Positions 33,265-42,950 of a stretch of DNA of 64,000 bases are shown here, in pieces; positions within the stretch are counted from its first letter, which is position 1; each line of letters starts with the position of its first letter. The notes under the pieces are model-generated. The model was not told where the DNA came from. It was given only the letters and a program-made list of their open reading frames with translations, and did no database searches. Source of the DNA: Aricia agestis (Eukaryota > Arthropoda > Insecta > Lepidoptera > Lycaenidae); assembly GCF_905147365.1 (NCBI RefSeq), contig NC_056428.1, forward strand, positions 22,102,001 through 22,166,000. Reading direction: 5' to 3'. A program made the translations under genes and the position numbers.

Positions 33265-33669
33265 AATTTCACTCTTTTTAGTTACTTACCTAGTAAACCA
33301 TCGCGTACTATACTTACGTAGAATAACAAACCTGCATATTATTCTACGTATCTTATTAGTTATTACAATTTGTTATCAGCTGCAGATAATTTTAAACAAT
33401 ACTTACATTTAAAAAAATTGAAGTGAACACGTGGTAAAAGAAACAAAAGTAAGCTGGCAGATTAAAGCGAGACGGCAGACAGTTATTATACTATGAACGC
33501 TAAACGCAATGCAAAAGGTTGAAATTAGGTTGTTTTCCAGAATAGTAGGTAAATATCTCGGCGATTTCGCGCCGTTTGTATGGAAGTGAGACAGGCGATG
33601 TTACTTGTATTATCAAAGCAACTTACTTCTCAGAATAATGTCAAATGTGCCTTACACTCTGGAGTTAAG

Positions 33670-34140
33670 GTTGAATTTGTTATGTTTAATTTTTGTGATA
33701 TTGGTGACCCTGTCGTGGTAATGATGATGATGATGATGATGAATGTAATTTGCATAGTAGCATATGCTTTCAGTTCTTAAAACAGCGCCTTAACCTCCAA
33801 ACTTGTATCTATAAGGAATCCAGAGTTCTCTTAGTATCTTCGGAACCATAGTATACCTCGGTGCAAAATCTTGCGTTTTGGTAACATATGCTTAGGATGC
33901 TTCTCATAAAACCAAAATCACCATATGTTTCCATATAAATTTCGAGGAGTTCCCTCGATTACTCATGGTTCCCATCATCAGGTCACACTTTTGTGAAAAT
34001 GGGACCAAATTGGAGTGAAACCTCATACAACAAAACAAAAATTTCTAAAATCGGTTCAGAAACGGCGGAGTAATCGTTGAACATACACAAATTAAAAAAT
34101 ATATATATCCACAGCCGAACATAATATTATAACCTCCTCC
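33670..34140 (-). repeat. TCA-module copy
   Basis: ATGATGATGATG run followed by GTAATTTGCATAGTAGCATA and ending in CCTCCTCCTTTTTGGAAG; same module as inside family B Helitrons and at 9.76-10.46 kb. Confidence 0.7.
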
Positions 34141-34150
34141 TTTTTGGAAG

Positions 34151-34909
34151 TTGGTCATATTGGAGGAAACCCCAAGACTATTGGAATCCATGATACAAAC
34201 CTTAGCAGAAAGAAGCTTAGATGTGGGCTTGGAAATGAACTCGAGTAAAACAAAACTGATGACAAATGCAACAGCTGAAGACATAACTGTCAATGGACAA
34301 AAACTCGAATATGTTGAGGAGTATGTATATCTAGGGCAGATCATATCTCCAAGCGACCAAATGTCTAAAGAAATAGACAAAAGAATCGCAACTGGGTGGA
34401 AAAAATACTGGGCCTTGAAGGAAATAATGAAAAGTAAGGAACTCAGTATTAGAACCAAGAAGAAGACTTTTGATACGTGCATTCTTCCCTGCATCACCTA
34501 TGGCTGCGAAACCTGGGCTTTGACAAGAAACCAAAGAGAAAAACTTGCAAAATGTCAGCGAGCCATGGAAAGGAGCATGCTCGGATTAAAATTAAAAGAT
34601 AAAGTCAGGAATGCGGATATCAGGCAGAAAACTAAACTAACTGACATACTTGCACATATAGACAGACTAAAATGGAGATGGACAGGGCATATGCTCCGTT
34701 GCAAACTTGATAAATGGAGCAAGCAAGTAACAGTCTGGTATCCAAGAGATGGTTCAAGGAGCCGTGGTCGCAAAGTGAGAAGATGGGAGGACGAATTGAA
34801 ATGGACTTTGGGCCCCCTGTGGCCAAGAATTGCAACTGATAGAAAACAGTGGAAAGTGTTGGAGGAGGCCTATGCCATAAGGCACACCGACCGTAGAGAC
34901 ATTTTATAA
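34151..34909 (+). pseudogene. RTE-like LINE reverse transcriptase, C-terminal part
   Basis: An open stretch of 252 codons beginning VILEETPRLLESMI, directly after where the FADD active site should be, so the catalytic motif is lost by 5' truncation. It continues KTKLMTN, YVYLGQIIS, CILPCITYGCETWALT, and ends with RWTGHMLR and a W-rich tail (RRWEDELKWTLGP). These motifs are typical of RTE/BovB-like endonuclease-reverse transcriptases. The remaining frame is free of stops, suggesting a fairly recent insertion, but the copy cannot be active. It starts abruptly at the end of the TCA-module. Confidence 0.85.
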
Positions 34910-34991
34910 TCAGTGTTTAAACTAATGTGTACCCAGTTAGAAAAACTTTGAAGTTCGGAATAAAAGGCTTTATTATTATTATTATTATTAT
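34910..34991 (+). mobile_element. 3' end of the RTE-like LINE with ATT repeat tail
   Basis: Short 3' untranslated end GGAATAAAAGGCTTT followed by a TTA/ATT repeat. RTE elements end in such short tandem repeats instead of poly(A). Confidence 0.75.
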
Positions 34992-36085
34992 AATGATAGC
35001 GCTGATTATATTTTGTAGTAGATTGGGCGAGTTAGTTCACATTGATTGTAGATGATCCGGAAATCAGGTGACGGGGTAGGGAAGGCGTTAGGCGTACGCG
35101 AGGTGTAGATCACGCTGCGTGTTTTTATTGAGTTTCCACTTTGTTACTACTGACTACTATTGTCGTAAATAGATAAATGATTTTTTTTTAAATTATAATT
35201 TGGTTTGTCACCCAAGTGGTAAATAATAATATTAATATGAATGAAATATTTTTGTTTTAATAATTATTTTATGATTTATGTCTTACAATATGTATAATTT
35301 ACTACTCTGATACTACACATCTGTTACCATGCGATAGTATGAAAAAAGTATGTAAAAAAATAATTCGTAGTTTAACGTCGCGGCCGACAGTAACAGACCA
35401 AGTTGTTCAGTTGTTATTGCAGGCATTAGCAAAAAGAAAACCGTTTCCCGTTGCCCTCTATCTCTTTCTGTTCTTTTTACTTATTCCACTTTTTTAATTA
35501 AACTTTGAGATCTCTGCAAGTAAATCTTCAACAGCACTATGTAATCTGTGAAGGTCTCATCAAACTCATCATAAATTTTATCTATAGCATAATATTCGAG
35601 GTCAATTTTGTATAAATTCAACGGATTGACAACCTAATTCAGTGTGATTTGCATCGAAACTGCGATACCATTTCTTATCTTGCTCTATTTTCACCTCTAT
35701 ATAATATTTTATTGTCTTAAAATCCTTGGAGAAAATTATTTTTATTTTATAGTAACAAGACAATTAATAGTTCTTATATATAAAACCAAAGTTTAAGAAA
35801 AAACATTGTGTATTTTTAATTTAATAACTTTTTGTGAAAAATCTAGCATTGTATTGGTTCTTTTTTGTTTTAAAAAGATAGAGGTTTTTATCTTAAATAA
35901 ATTCTTTACTTTATTTTCCTATGAAGTATAGGTCAGATTAGTATGAAGCCAGAGATTTTTTTTTCAAAAGTTGGAGAAAAAAAAAACGATCTCTCATGAT
36001 TTATGGCATATTTTAGTGACAAATTGGCTTTCAAATATATATTTTTTCTAACTTTTGACCAAAAAAAATCTCTGGCTTTTTTTTG
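34992..36085. other. No recognisable feature
   Basis: AT-rich, without supported genes or element ends. Confidence 0.4.
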
Positions 36086-36088
36086 GGA

Positions 36089-36625
36089 GTTCACTGTGAA
36101 AGTAGCAACGCTGAAATTACTTTTTTTAGGGTTCCATAACGGGACCCTATTACTAAGAATTCGTTGTATGTCTGTCTGTCCGTCAGTCAGTCTGTCTGTC
36201 TATCTCCAGGCTGTAACTGAAGAACGGTAATAGATAGAGAGTTAAAAAAAAAACAAAATAAAATTCAATATTTAAGGCGGGCTCCCATACAAGAAACGTA
36301 TTTTTTTGGCCTTTTTTGCTCTATATCAATAATGGCCAAAGGTAGGTACTTGAATTTTTCTCAATGTACTTAGTTATATGTGTACTATAATGTTTAATAA
36401 TAATATTAAAATAAAATAAAAAATTAAGGGGGACTCACATACGAAAAACACAATTTTGGCCTAATTTTGCTCTATAATGGTACGGAACCCTTCGTGCGCT
36501 GACTCGCACTTGGCCGATTATTATTTTAACTTACAAATACTTTTTTTCATACTTTTTTTAAAACACAAATTACTCTTTCAGCGCTGCTACTTCCACAGTA
36601 AACTCAATATAAGTGACGCATACAC
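36089..36625. mobile_element. Inverted-repeat element with nested AGGGTTCC repeat
   Basis: Outer ends GAGTTCACTGTGAAAGTAGC (left) and, on the reverse strand, GAGTTTACTGTGGAAGTAGC (right) followed by GCGCTGAAA. Between them lies an AGGGTTCC-type repeat (about 36,128-36,515, with GTCTGTCTGTC and ending TGGTACGGAACCC). A related sequence is at 58,530-58,700. Confidence 0.6.
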
Positions 36626-37084
36626 ATTACACACCCTGAAGTATCATCATTAATCACTTTGTTACACTCTGTAATGAGGCATTGAGTGTGTTCGGTTATT
36701 TGTAAACGTATCTAAGTCAGCTTGGTCGAGCTGCGCACTCAATACTCATGGCCGAATGCTCGCTGATTACAAACCTCTCGTCCCGAGTCTTCAGAGGATT
36801 ACACGAACCTATTAAAGTTATATGTAGTTAGTTGGCTTTTAAATGAGTCTAGTCTATCTAGATTCTAGTAATTCTAGAGTATATTTGTAATAACTATAGG
36901 AACTTAAATCTTATAGCAGCATTACTGCTAATGTTAAAGTATTTATCAACTTTTATTTGTCCTGTAAGCACTATGTTTTACCCTGGCCAATAATCGCAGT
37001 TATAGAGAAAATTAAGTGGTTTCTTGGCATAATATTATGTTGCATTTATCTTTTTATTAAGCAATCATCCTACTATCCTACTAA
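36626..37084. other. No recognisable feature
   Basis: No element ends or coding signature seen. Confidence 0.4.
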
Positions 37085-37997
37085 TCCTACTTCCTACTAA
37101 TATTATAAAGGTGAAAGTTTGTTTGGATGTATGGATGTTTGTTACTCTTTCACGCAAAAACTACTGAACGGATTTTAATGAAACTTTACAGTAATATAGC
37201 TTATACATTAGAATAACACATAGGCTACAATTTTAACCGACTTTCAAAATGGGGGAGGTGTTATGTTCGTTTTCTTATATTCAATGATTACTCCGCCGTT
37301 TGTTAACCGATTTTCAAAATTTTTCTTTTGGTATATAGGGTATCATCCCAATTTGGTATTATATTCACAAAAGTGGTGATCTTATGAAGGATCCATAAGT
37401 AATCGAGGGAACTCCTCAAAACTTATAGGGAAACATGTGGTGACTTCGGTTTCGTGAGAAGTATTCTAAGCATATGCTACCAACAAGTAAGATTTTGCAC
37501 CGAGATATACCTGGTATACCGTGGTTCGGAAGGTGCTGAGAGAACTCCTGATTCTTTATAGATACAAGTTTAGGAGTTTCGGCGTTGTTTTAAGAACAGA
37601 AAGCATATTATGCTACTATGTAAATTACATTCATCATCATCATCATCATCATCACTACCATATTATACCATTTCATAGTCTTTTAGATCGAGACTCGAGT
37701 TTGTCAAGCGATAATTAAAGAAATCTATACCTACCTAATATTATAAACCTGAAGAGTACGTTTGCTTGAAGCGTCAATCTCAGGAACTACAGGTCCGATT
37801 TAAAAACTTATCTCAGTGTTAGATAGATCATTTATCGAGTAAGACTATAGGCTATATTATATTATCACGCTAAGACTAATACGACCGAAGAAACTCAGGA
37901 AAATGTGGGAAAAACGGGGGAAATATTTTTTATGGGAAAATGTACGGTTTCTGTAAAATTCCTAATTTTCGCGGGCGCAGCCGCGCGGGACATCTAG
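37085..37997 (+). mobile_element. Helitron family B, complete copy (913 bp)
   Basis: Starts TCCTACTTCCTACTAATATT after A, ends GCGGGCGCAGCCGCGCGGGA-CAT-CTAG before T. Contains the TCA-module with a long TCA run near 37,632-37,652. Best-preserved copy of the family here. Confidence 0.85.
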
Positions 37998-38029
37998 TAC
38001 GACTAATAAAAATAAGTCGGGTTTTCCCG

Positions 38030-38209
38030 ACTTATTTTTATTTTCCTGACGCCTAACTCCGGAACGCACGAACCGATTTCCACGATTTTGCATTCGTTGG
38101 AAAGGTCTCGGGCTCCGTGAGGTCTATAGAAAATAAATTCAGAAAAAACTTCAAGAGAAAAGCAGGAAAAATCATTTTATCGCAAAACAACCTTTGCCGG
38201 GACAGCTAG
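38030..38209 (+). mobile_element. Helitron 3' end resembling family D
   Basis: Ends CCTTTGCCGGGACAG-CTAG before T, as in the 26.9-kb element. A GTCGGGTTTTCCCGAC hairpin lies near 38,027-38,043. The 5' end is not clear. Confidence 0.5.
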
Positions 38210-38222
38210 TTATCTATATGGT

Positions 38223-38525
38223 ACGCTCAAAGACCGAAATCGCTCAATGAGCGAAAAAATGGCTCACAACGCGTTGTGGGCGTTCATTCAACACTTCCAT
38301 ACCTATGGACGATTAATCAATCGAGAACAAATCAAGAAGAAAAATGAATAGCATATCAGCCACGACACGAATTTCGCGTTATGGTCTTTTTGTGATTGCC
38401 AGAACGCGTCGTGGCCGTTTTCATTAGAGCCACGACGCGAATTTCGCGTCGTGGCTGTTTTTCTGTGACCACAACGCGTTGTGAGCCATTTTTTCGCTCA
38501 TTGAGCGATTTCGGTCTTTGAGCGT
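38223..38525. mobile_element. Foldback MITE with internal palindromes
   Basis: Ends ACGCTCAAAGACCGAAATCG mirrored at both sides, with an inner GAGCGAAAAAATGGCTCACA also mirrored. The centre contains GCCACGACGCGAATTTCGCG-type perfect palindromes, present twice in slightly different form. 303 bp, non-coding. It separates TATCTATATGG from ACATATATAAA and may have hit the 5' end of another Helitron. Confidence 0.75.
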
Positions 38526-38589
38526 AACATATATAAATAAAAATGAATCCATATTTTCCTTGGTCACGACATCACGCGTAAACGGCTGG

Positions 38590-38985
38590 ACCGATTTTGC
38601 TGTAATTTGGTATATAGATACTTTTGAGTCCCGGAAATGGACAAAAGTTACATTTTTTCCCAGAAAAATGTACGGTTACTGCACAATATACTTTTATGAT
38701 TTGCGCGTAAACTATTTAATCGAATTTGATGAATTTTGGTATGGAGATACTTTGAGTATCGGAAAAGGTCAAGGGATACTTTTTGTCCCGAAAAATGTAC
38801 TGTACCCGCACAATAAACTTTTATTATTTTCGCATAAACTATTAAATCTATTTTGCTGAAATTTGGCATAGAGATACTTTAAGTCCCGGTAAAGAACATA
38901 AGATATATTTTGTCCCGGAAAAATGTATGGTTCCCATACAATGTACGTTTATGATTTACGCGTAAACTATTCAATCGATTTTCGA
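38590..38985. repeat. Degenerate tandem repeat, ~125-bp unit, three copies
   Basis: Phrases like GATTT(T)GCTG.AATTTGG, GAGATACTTT and CCCGGAAA recur three times. The 113-codon open frame across it follows the repeat and is not considered a gene. Confidence 0.55.
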
Positions 38986-38999
38986 TTTTTCCACCCGCG

Positions 39000-39870
39000 C
39001 TGAAAATACGTATAATAATAATTCGTAAAACAATAGCTCCTTGCTTTTTAGTTGTGCGTTTTATAGTAGCTGCCCCAACACTCGTTCCCTACGCGTGCTG
39101 AAAAGATGGACGCCGTCAGAGCGCGGGGGGCCGCTTGAAGTTAAGGTTCTTACCATCAGGTGTCGCGGGGCGGCAAATTGCTCACCGGGCGGACACTGAC
39201 GTAGGTAAAAATGTTGTCATTTTTTTTCAAAGTTGCAATACTGACTTTATTTTTTAGTGGATTGATTGTAAAAAATTAGAATCTAAAAGTATCAAGTGAC
39301 AGCAACGTAGTATTTGAAAGATTTCTTTCAAATAATAAATTAATTACTATGGAGCTAGTCATGTCATAATATATGACCACAAGGTCTTCTATAGACACAT
39401 TTCATGTTTCTTTGAGGAACCAAATTACTCATTTGTACTAGCAGACCTAGAATCATCTTCCATGAAGGTAGATGGAGCTTCCATCGCCTATTTTTCTTTG
39501 AAAATATAATAAAATATTTAAAAATATGCGCACTAAAAAGGGTGTTACAAATGCCTAAAGTTGCTGTGCAATGAACATTGCTCATCTTTGTGAAGTCTGT
39601 TCGGATAAAACATATTCTGCAGATTAAGAAAACATATGATTGTGACTCTTTTTTCTTAAAATTTTCAGTATTATAGGGTATTATTTACGACAAAGTAAAA
39701 AAAGTCAGTTAAAATATTGAGTTTTCTAAAATGTATTGTAAGCCAAAGTCCTTAAAACAGATTTTAATAAATATGGTGAATATACAATAGTTATTGGTGT
39801 ATTATATTTTAAATTGTGTGAAAATAAATTAATGGTATTGCTTAAATCCTACTAAAAATAGCCAAATAAA
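39000..39870. other. No recognisable feature
   Basis: Unrecognised; contains a GC-rich phrase GGTGTCGCGGGGCGGCAAAT near 39,160 partly echoed at 40,035 (GGGGCGGCAAAATG). Confidence 0.35.
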
Positions 39871-39874
39871 TTAA

Positions 39875-40032
39875 CGGCCGTTCCCAATATTTGATCTATC
39901 TCTGGTTTTGCCCTACTAGAGATAGGAATAGCTCACATTAGACATTAGAGACATATATTTTATGTCAATTGTGAGCTATTCCTATCTGTAGTAGGGCAAA
40001 ACCAGAGATAGATCAAATATTGGGAACGGCCG
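39875..40032. mobile_element. 158-bp foldback MITE
   Basis: Arms of about 63 bp with one mismatch, starting CGGCCGTTCCCAATATTTG, flanked by TAA at 39,872-39,874 and 40,033-40,035 (a TWA-type 3-bp duplication). Confidence 0.85.
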
Positions 40033-40489
40033 TAAGGGGCGGCAAAATGCTCCCCACGCGCCCACTGACTTTTCACGGAATAACGCGCCCACTCTAGGGT
40101 TAATTACGCTTAAAAATAATTATTTATTACAATGTCAATAATATTTCTAACATTTAGATTTATGTTTACTTTATAATTTACCGAGTTTTTGCATGTTCGT
40201 TTTGGTCCCTATTATATTTTATTATCCTGAGGTCCACCGGACAACTGAAAAAAAGTTCCGAAACTAAAACGCAGATGACGTTATCAGTGCCTTAAGATAA
40301 AGTCGATTCGTTTTGACTCAGTTGTTGCATCACATAGTGCAAATAACTAGACCCGACCCGGCTTTGTGTACTTTTGGTAAACGTCATAGGATATAAATTA
40401 TAATGTATTAAGCTACATAAACCTTCATGTTCTTAAAATAATATCTTTCCTTTGTGTCTAAACACACTAGGCCGAAAATACGCGGCCGA

Positions 40490-40859
40490 AGTTCGGCATG
40501 ATTACGCTTGCAATGCGCTACGCATACAATATAACGCGACGTAATTTCGGCATGGTGGTACAAATATTTGCCAGTAGCCAGCTTTTAAATCGATCGTGGA
40601 CATGACGCAGTCTGCTTTTGTGTTCTGCAGCAATTCGTCTATAATGGGAGTGGATACTTATCAGTCCGTGTGACGCTACTAAGCTTTCTGCAATCTACAT
40701 GGAACCGGATTTCACTATTTTTCTTCGGTATTAAAACCACAGCTGAGGCCCACTCCAACTCAGCCTCGCCATGACGTCTTCCAGCATCTTATCTATTTCT
40801 TCACGAATAATGCATAATGTCTTTCTTAGCGGGAGACTACCTACTGGCGCCGCTGGAGA
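40490..40859 (-). pseudogene. Start of a Ty3/Gypsy reverse transcriptase, decayed
   Basis: Read downward from the gag-protease stop: the frame continues in phase with REEIDKMLED, then frameshifted pieces consistent with the VVLIPKKN, RFHVDCRKL and KAGYWQ neighbourhood of Gypsy-type reverse transcriptases. Several stops and shifts are present and the sequence becomes unrecognisable below about 40,490, so the rest of pol is lost. The TGA at 40,860-40,862 stands where related elements usually have an Arg after PY, so gag, protease and polymerase were probably one frame (inference). Confidence 0.7.
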
Positions 40860-42488
40860 TCAGTATGGACGATGTACGGCAAGCTCGCTTGGTCCTCCTC
40901 CTGGAGTAAAAATATCCACATGGATATTCGAAGACCGGACAGACAGACCAAGATGGGATCCCTCGTCCTCGCAAAGACCCGAAGACGAACTGGTAAGTGG
41001 CCGTAAAGGATGGTTTTCAAAAATTATCGACTCCGGCGACCTATCGTGTCTCACATACCATAACCCACGATCGAAGTCTAATACCATACCAATGTCCTCT
41101 ATAAAGTTCATCCCTAACAGGCTCTCGTTTGCATCCGGCAACATAATAAAATCGACCGCTCGCGCTACGCCTCGCACCGTTACATTAATATATTGTGCTA
41201 TTTCAACATTTTGCGCAGAGCTCCGACCGTCCGCATACTTCAATTTAAGAAATACATTTTGAAACCGACAACCATGCTTAAATAAGTGGGCTCTTAGACT
41301 AAAACTTCCTACGGAATGTTTAGCTCCAGTGTCTACTAATATATTACCGAATTCACCACATATTTTTACACGTAACACAGGACGCACACGCGAATCAATA
41401 TTAACGCAACTCGCAGACTTTGATTGAAATAGCTTCTTAGACGGCGGCGCGCTCGATTTCTTCTCCTTACACGTCGGACAGTCGGAACGTATAACTCCGG
41501 GTGCCCCACACCCGAAACACGTAACTGCAGGGGATTGCGAAGCTTCATCGACTGGAATATCTCTAGTGTTTGTCTGCTTGGCAAGTCGCTGACAATCCTT
41601 CTCGAGGTGGCCGTGATGCTTACTGTACTTGCATTGAAGCAGAAACTTTTTTGTAATAAGCTCCGCCTGAGCTGTCTCTGAAGAGTACGTCGCTGGTTTC
41701 GTATCTTTATTGACACGCAGCCTGCTCTCGTCTAAAATATATTCAACACGCCGCGCTTGAGCCAATAGCTCAGCGAAACTATTAAAACTAGCACGCGGGA
41801 CTTTCTCTCTAATTCGACGGTGCATCAATCCATAGGCCATATCCAGCTGCACTGTTTCTGTCAGTGTAAACTGCGGGAGTTGGGCGAGAAGTGATCGAAT
41901 GTAACAAATAAACAAATCTGTACACTCTTCCACACGTTGCTCTCGTTCAAAAATTTTTCTATAAAGTTCGTGAGGAGACAAGCGAGGTCCAAAGCCTTGC
42001 TTTAGAGCCTCTAAAGCAGCTTGCCATGACGGCGTAGTGTCCTTGACTCCTTGCCACCAAGTAGCGGCCGATCCCGTCAGCACCATCGACAAGCCACGTA
42101 AGGCATTGTGGTCGTCAATGCGGAGACAATCTTTATAAGTTTCCACATCATCAATAAATGCATCAACATCACTGTTATATTTCTCTCCATTGAAACGAGC
42201 CGTGCACTTGACAAAATTGCCAGTAGAAATCGGTAATGTACTTACTGGCTCGCTACGACTCAACCTGTCTCTGAGTAAAAGTAGTTGATCCGTTTTCATG
42301 GTGACCGGAGCCGCTGCATTCCCAACAGCTGGCTGTGGGTTTTCTGCGAGCACCTGAGCGGCGTCAACGTCGGCAGTGCACGGAGACTTATCTGCCGAAA
42401 ACGGCGGTGGCATCGGCACCCCGTCAACAGACGACTCGAGGACTGCCGACGTTCTCGCTTGTTTTGCATCGGATGATCTGGTGTTCAT
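40860..42488 (-). CDS. Gag-protease frame of a Ty3/Gypsy-type retroelement
   Basis: 542 codons, open throughout. Residues about 91-255: gag capsid-like region (ARFNGEKYNSDVDAF, ATWWQGV, RKIFEREQRVEECTDLF) of the Ty3/Gypsy/Arc type, which forms the particle shell. Two CCHC zinc-knuckle-like motifs follow, both altered: C276-x2-S279-x4-H284-x4-C289 (second Cys replaced) and C314-x2-C317-x4-V322-x4-C327 (His replaced). Residues about 355-460: aspartyl protease with active-site D376-T-G-A and LLGMNFI at 447-453. Base composition is richer in C+G than the surroundings. It is followed by a broken polymerase, so the element cannot move by itself; whether the open gag is kept by selection is unknown. 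Confidence 0.85.
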   Translation of the reverse strand: MNTRSSDAKQARTSAVLESSVDGVPMPPPFSADKSPCTADVDAAQVLAENPQPAVGNAAAPVTMKTDQLLLLRDRLSRSEPVSTLPISTGNFVKCTARFNGEKYNSDVDAFIDDVETYKDCLRIDDHNALRGLSMVLTGSAATWWQGVKDTTPSWQAALEALKQGFGPRLSPHELYRKIFEREQRVEECTDLFICYIRSLLAQLPQFTLTETVQLDMAYGLMHRRIREKVPRASFNSFAELLAQARRVEYILDESRLRVNKDTKPATYSSETAQAELITKKFLLQCKYSKHHGHLEKDCQRLAKQTNTRDIPVDEASQSPAVTCFGCGAPGVIRSDCPTCKEKKSSAPPSKKLFQSKSASCVNIDSRVRPVLRVKICGEFGNILVDTGAKHSVGSFSLRAHLFKHGCRFQNVFLKLKYADGRSSAQNVEIAQYINVTVRGVARAVDFIMLPDANESLLGMNFIEDIGMVLDFDRGLWYVRHDRSPESIIFENHPLRPLTSSSSGLCEDEGSHLGLSVRSSNIHVDIFTPGGGPSELAVHRPY

Positions 42489-42950
42489 CTTATTAAGATT
42501 AAGTCACCACGTCCACGGAACAAACGGTTAAGTTCGCGAAAATTAACCGAAATATATTCTTATAGTTCAGGCGTCCACCGAGCGCCGGGTCTATTACGTA
42601 TTCGGTATCCTAGAAGAATCGACTAATATTATTACAGTTCGCGAAACAAAACTAACACAGCAGTCACACACCCACTGTTCACTGGCCGGCTTCGGGCTGC
42701 GAGTGAATTTCAATGTGAATTAAAAATTAAATGAGAACTACCTCACGTGTCACGTCACGTACTGATTACGGAATACCGTTGCGCAAACATACAGTCTAAA
42801 GCTGTGGGCGCATCTTGCGTGTGCCGCGGCAGCCATCGCTCGCGACTCGAACGCCTTAACGGAATGGTCGGTGCGGGGCGCAGCGCGGGACGCCTGCCTA
42901 GCGCTTCGCGCTATATTCGTTATTCCCTCCTAATATGAACTCTCCCTGAA
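42489..42950 (-). other. Probable leader and 5' LTR region of the Gypsy element
   Basis: A GC-richer block directly upstream of the gag start, with sharp return to AT-rich DNA beyond 42,950. Position and composition suggest the leader and LTR, but no second LTR copy exists in the window and the primer-binding site is not certain, so limits are a guess. Confidence 0.35.

Noticed and set aside
34045..34835. Minus-strand open frames of 67-150 codons
   Set aside because: Antisense to the RTE-like reverse transcriptase, whose plus-strand motifs are clear.
37521..37718. Open frame with a His run
   Set aside because: Translation of the TCA microsatellite in a non-coding Helitron module; the same frame recurs at 54,595 because the repeat recurs.
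40771..41262. 163-codon open frame on the plus strand
   Set aside because: Antisense to the gag-protease frame, which has clear domain motifs; likewise 41,366-41,716 and 42,285-42,476.
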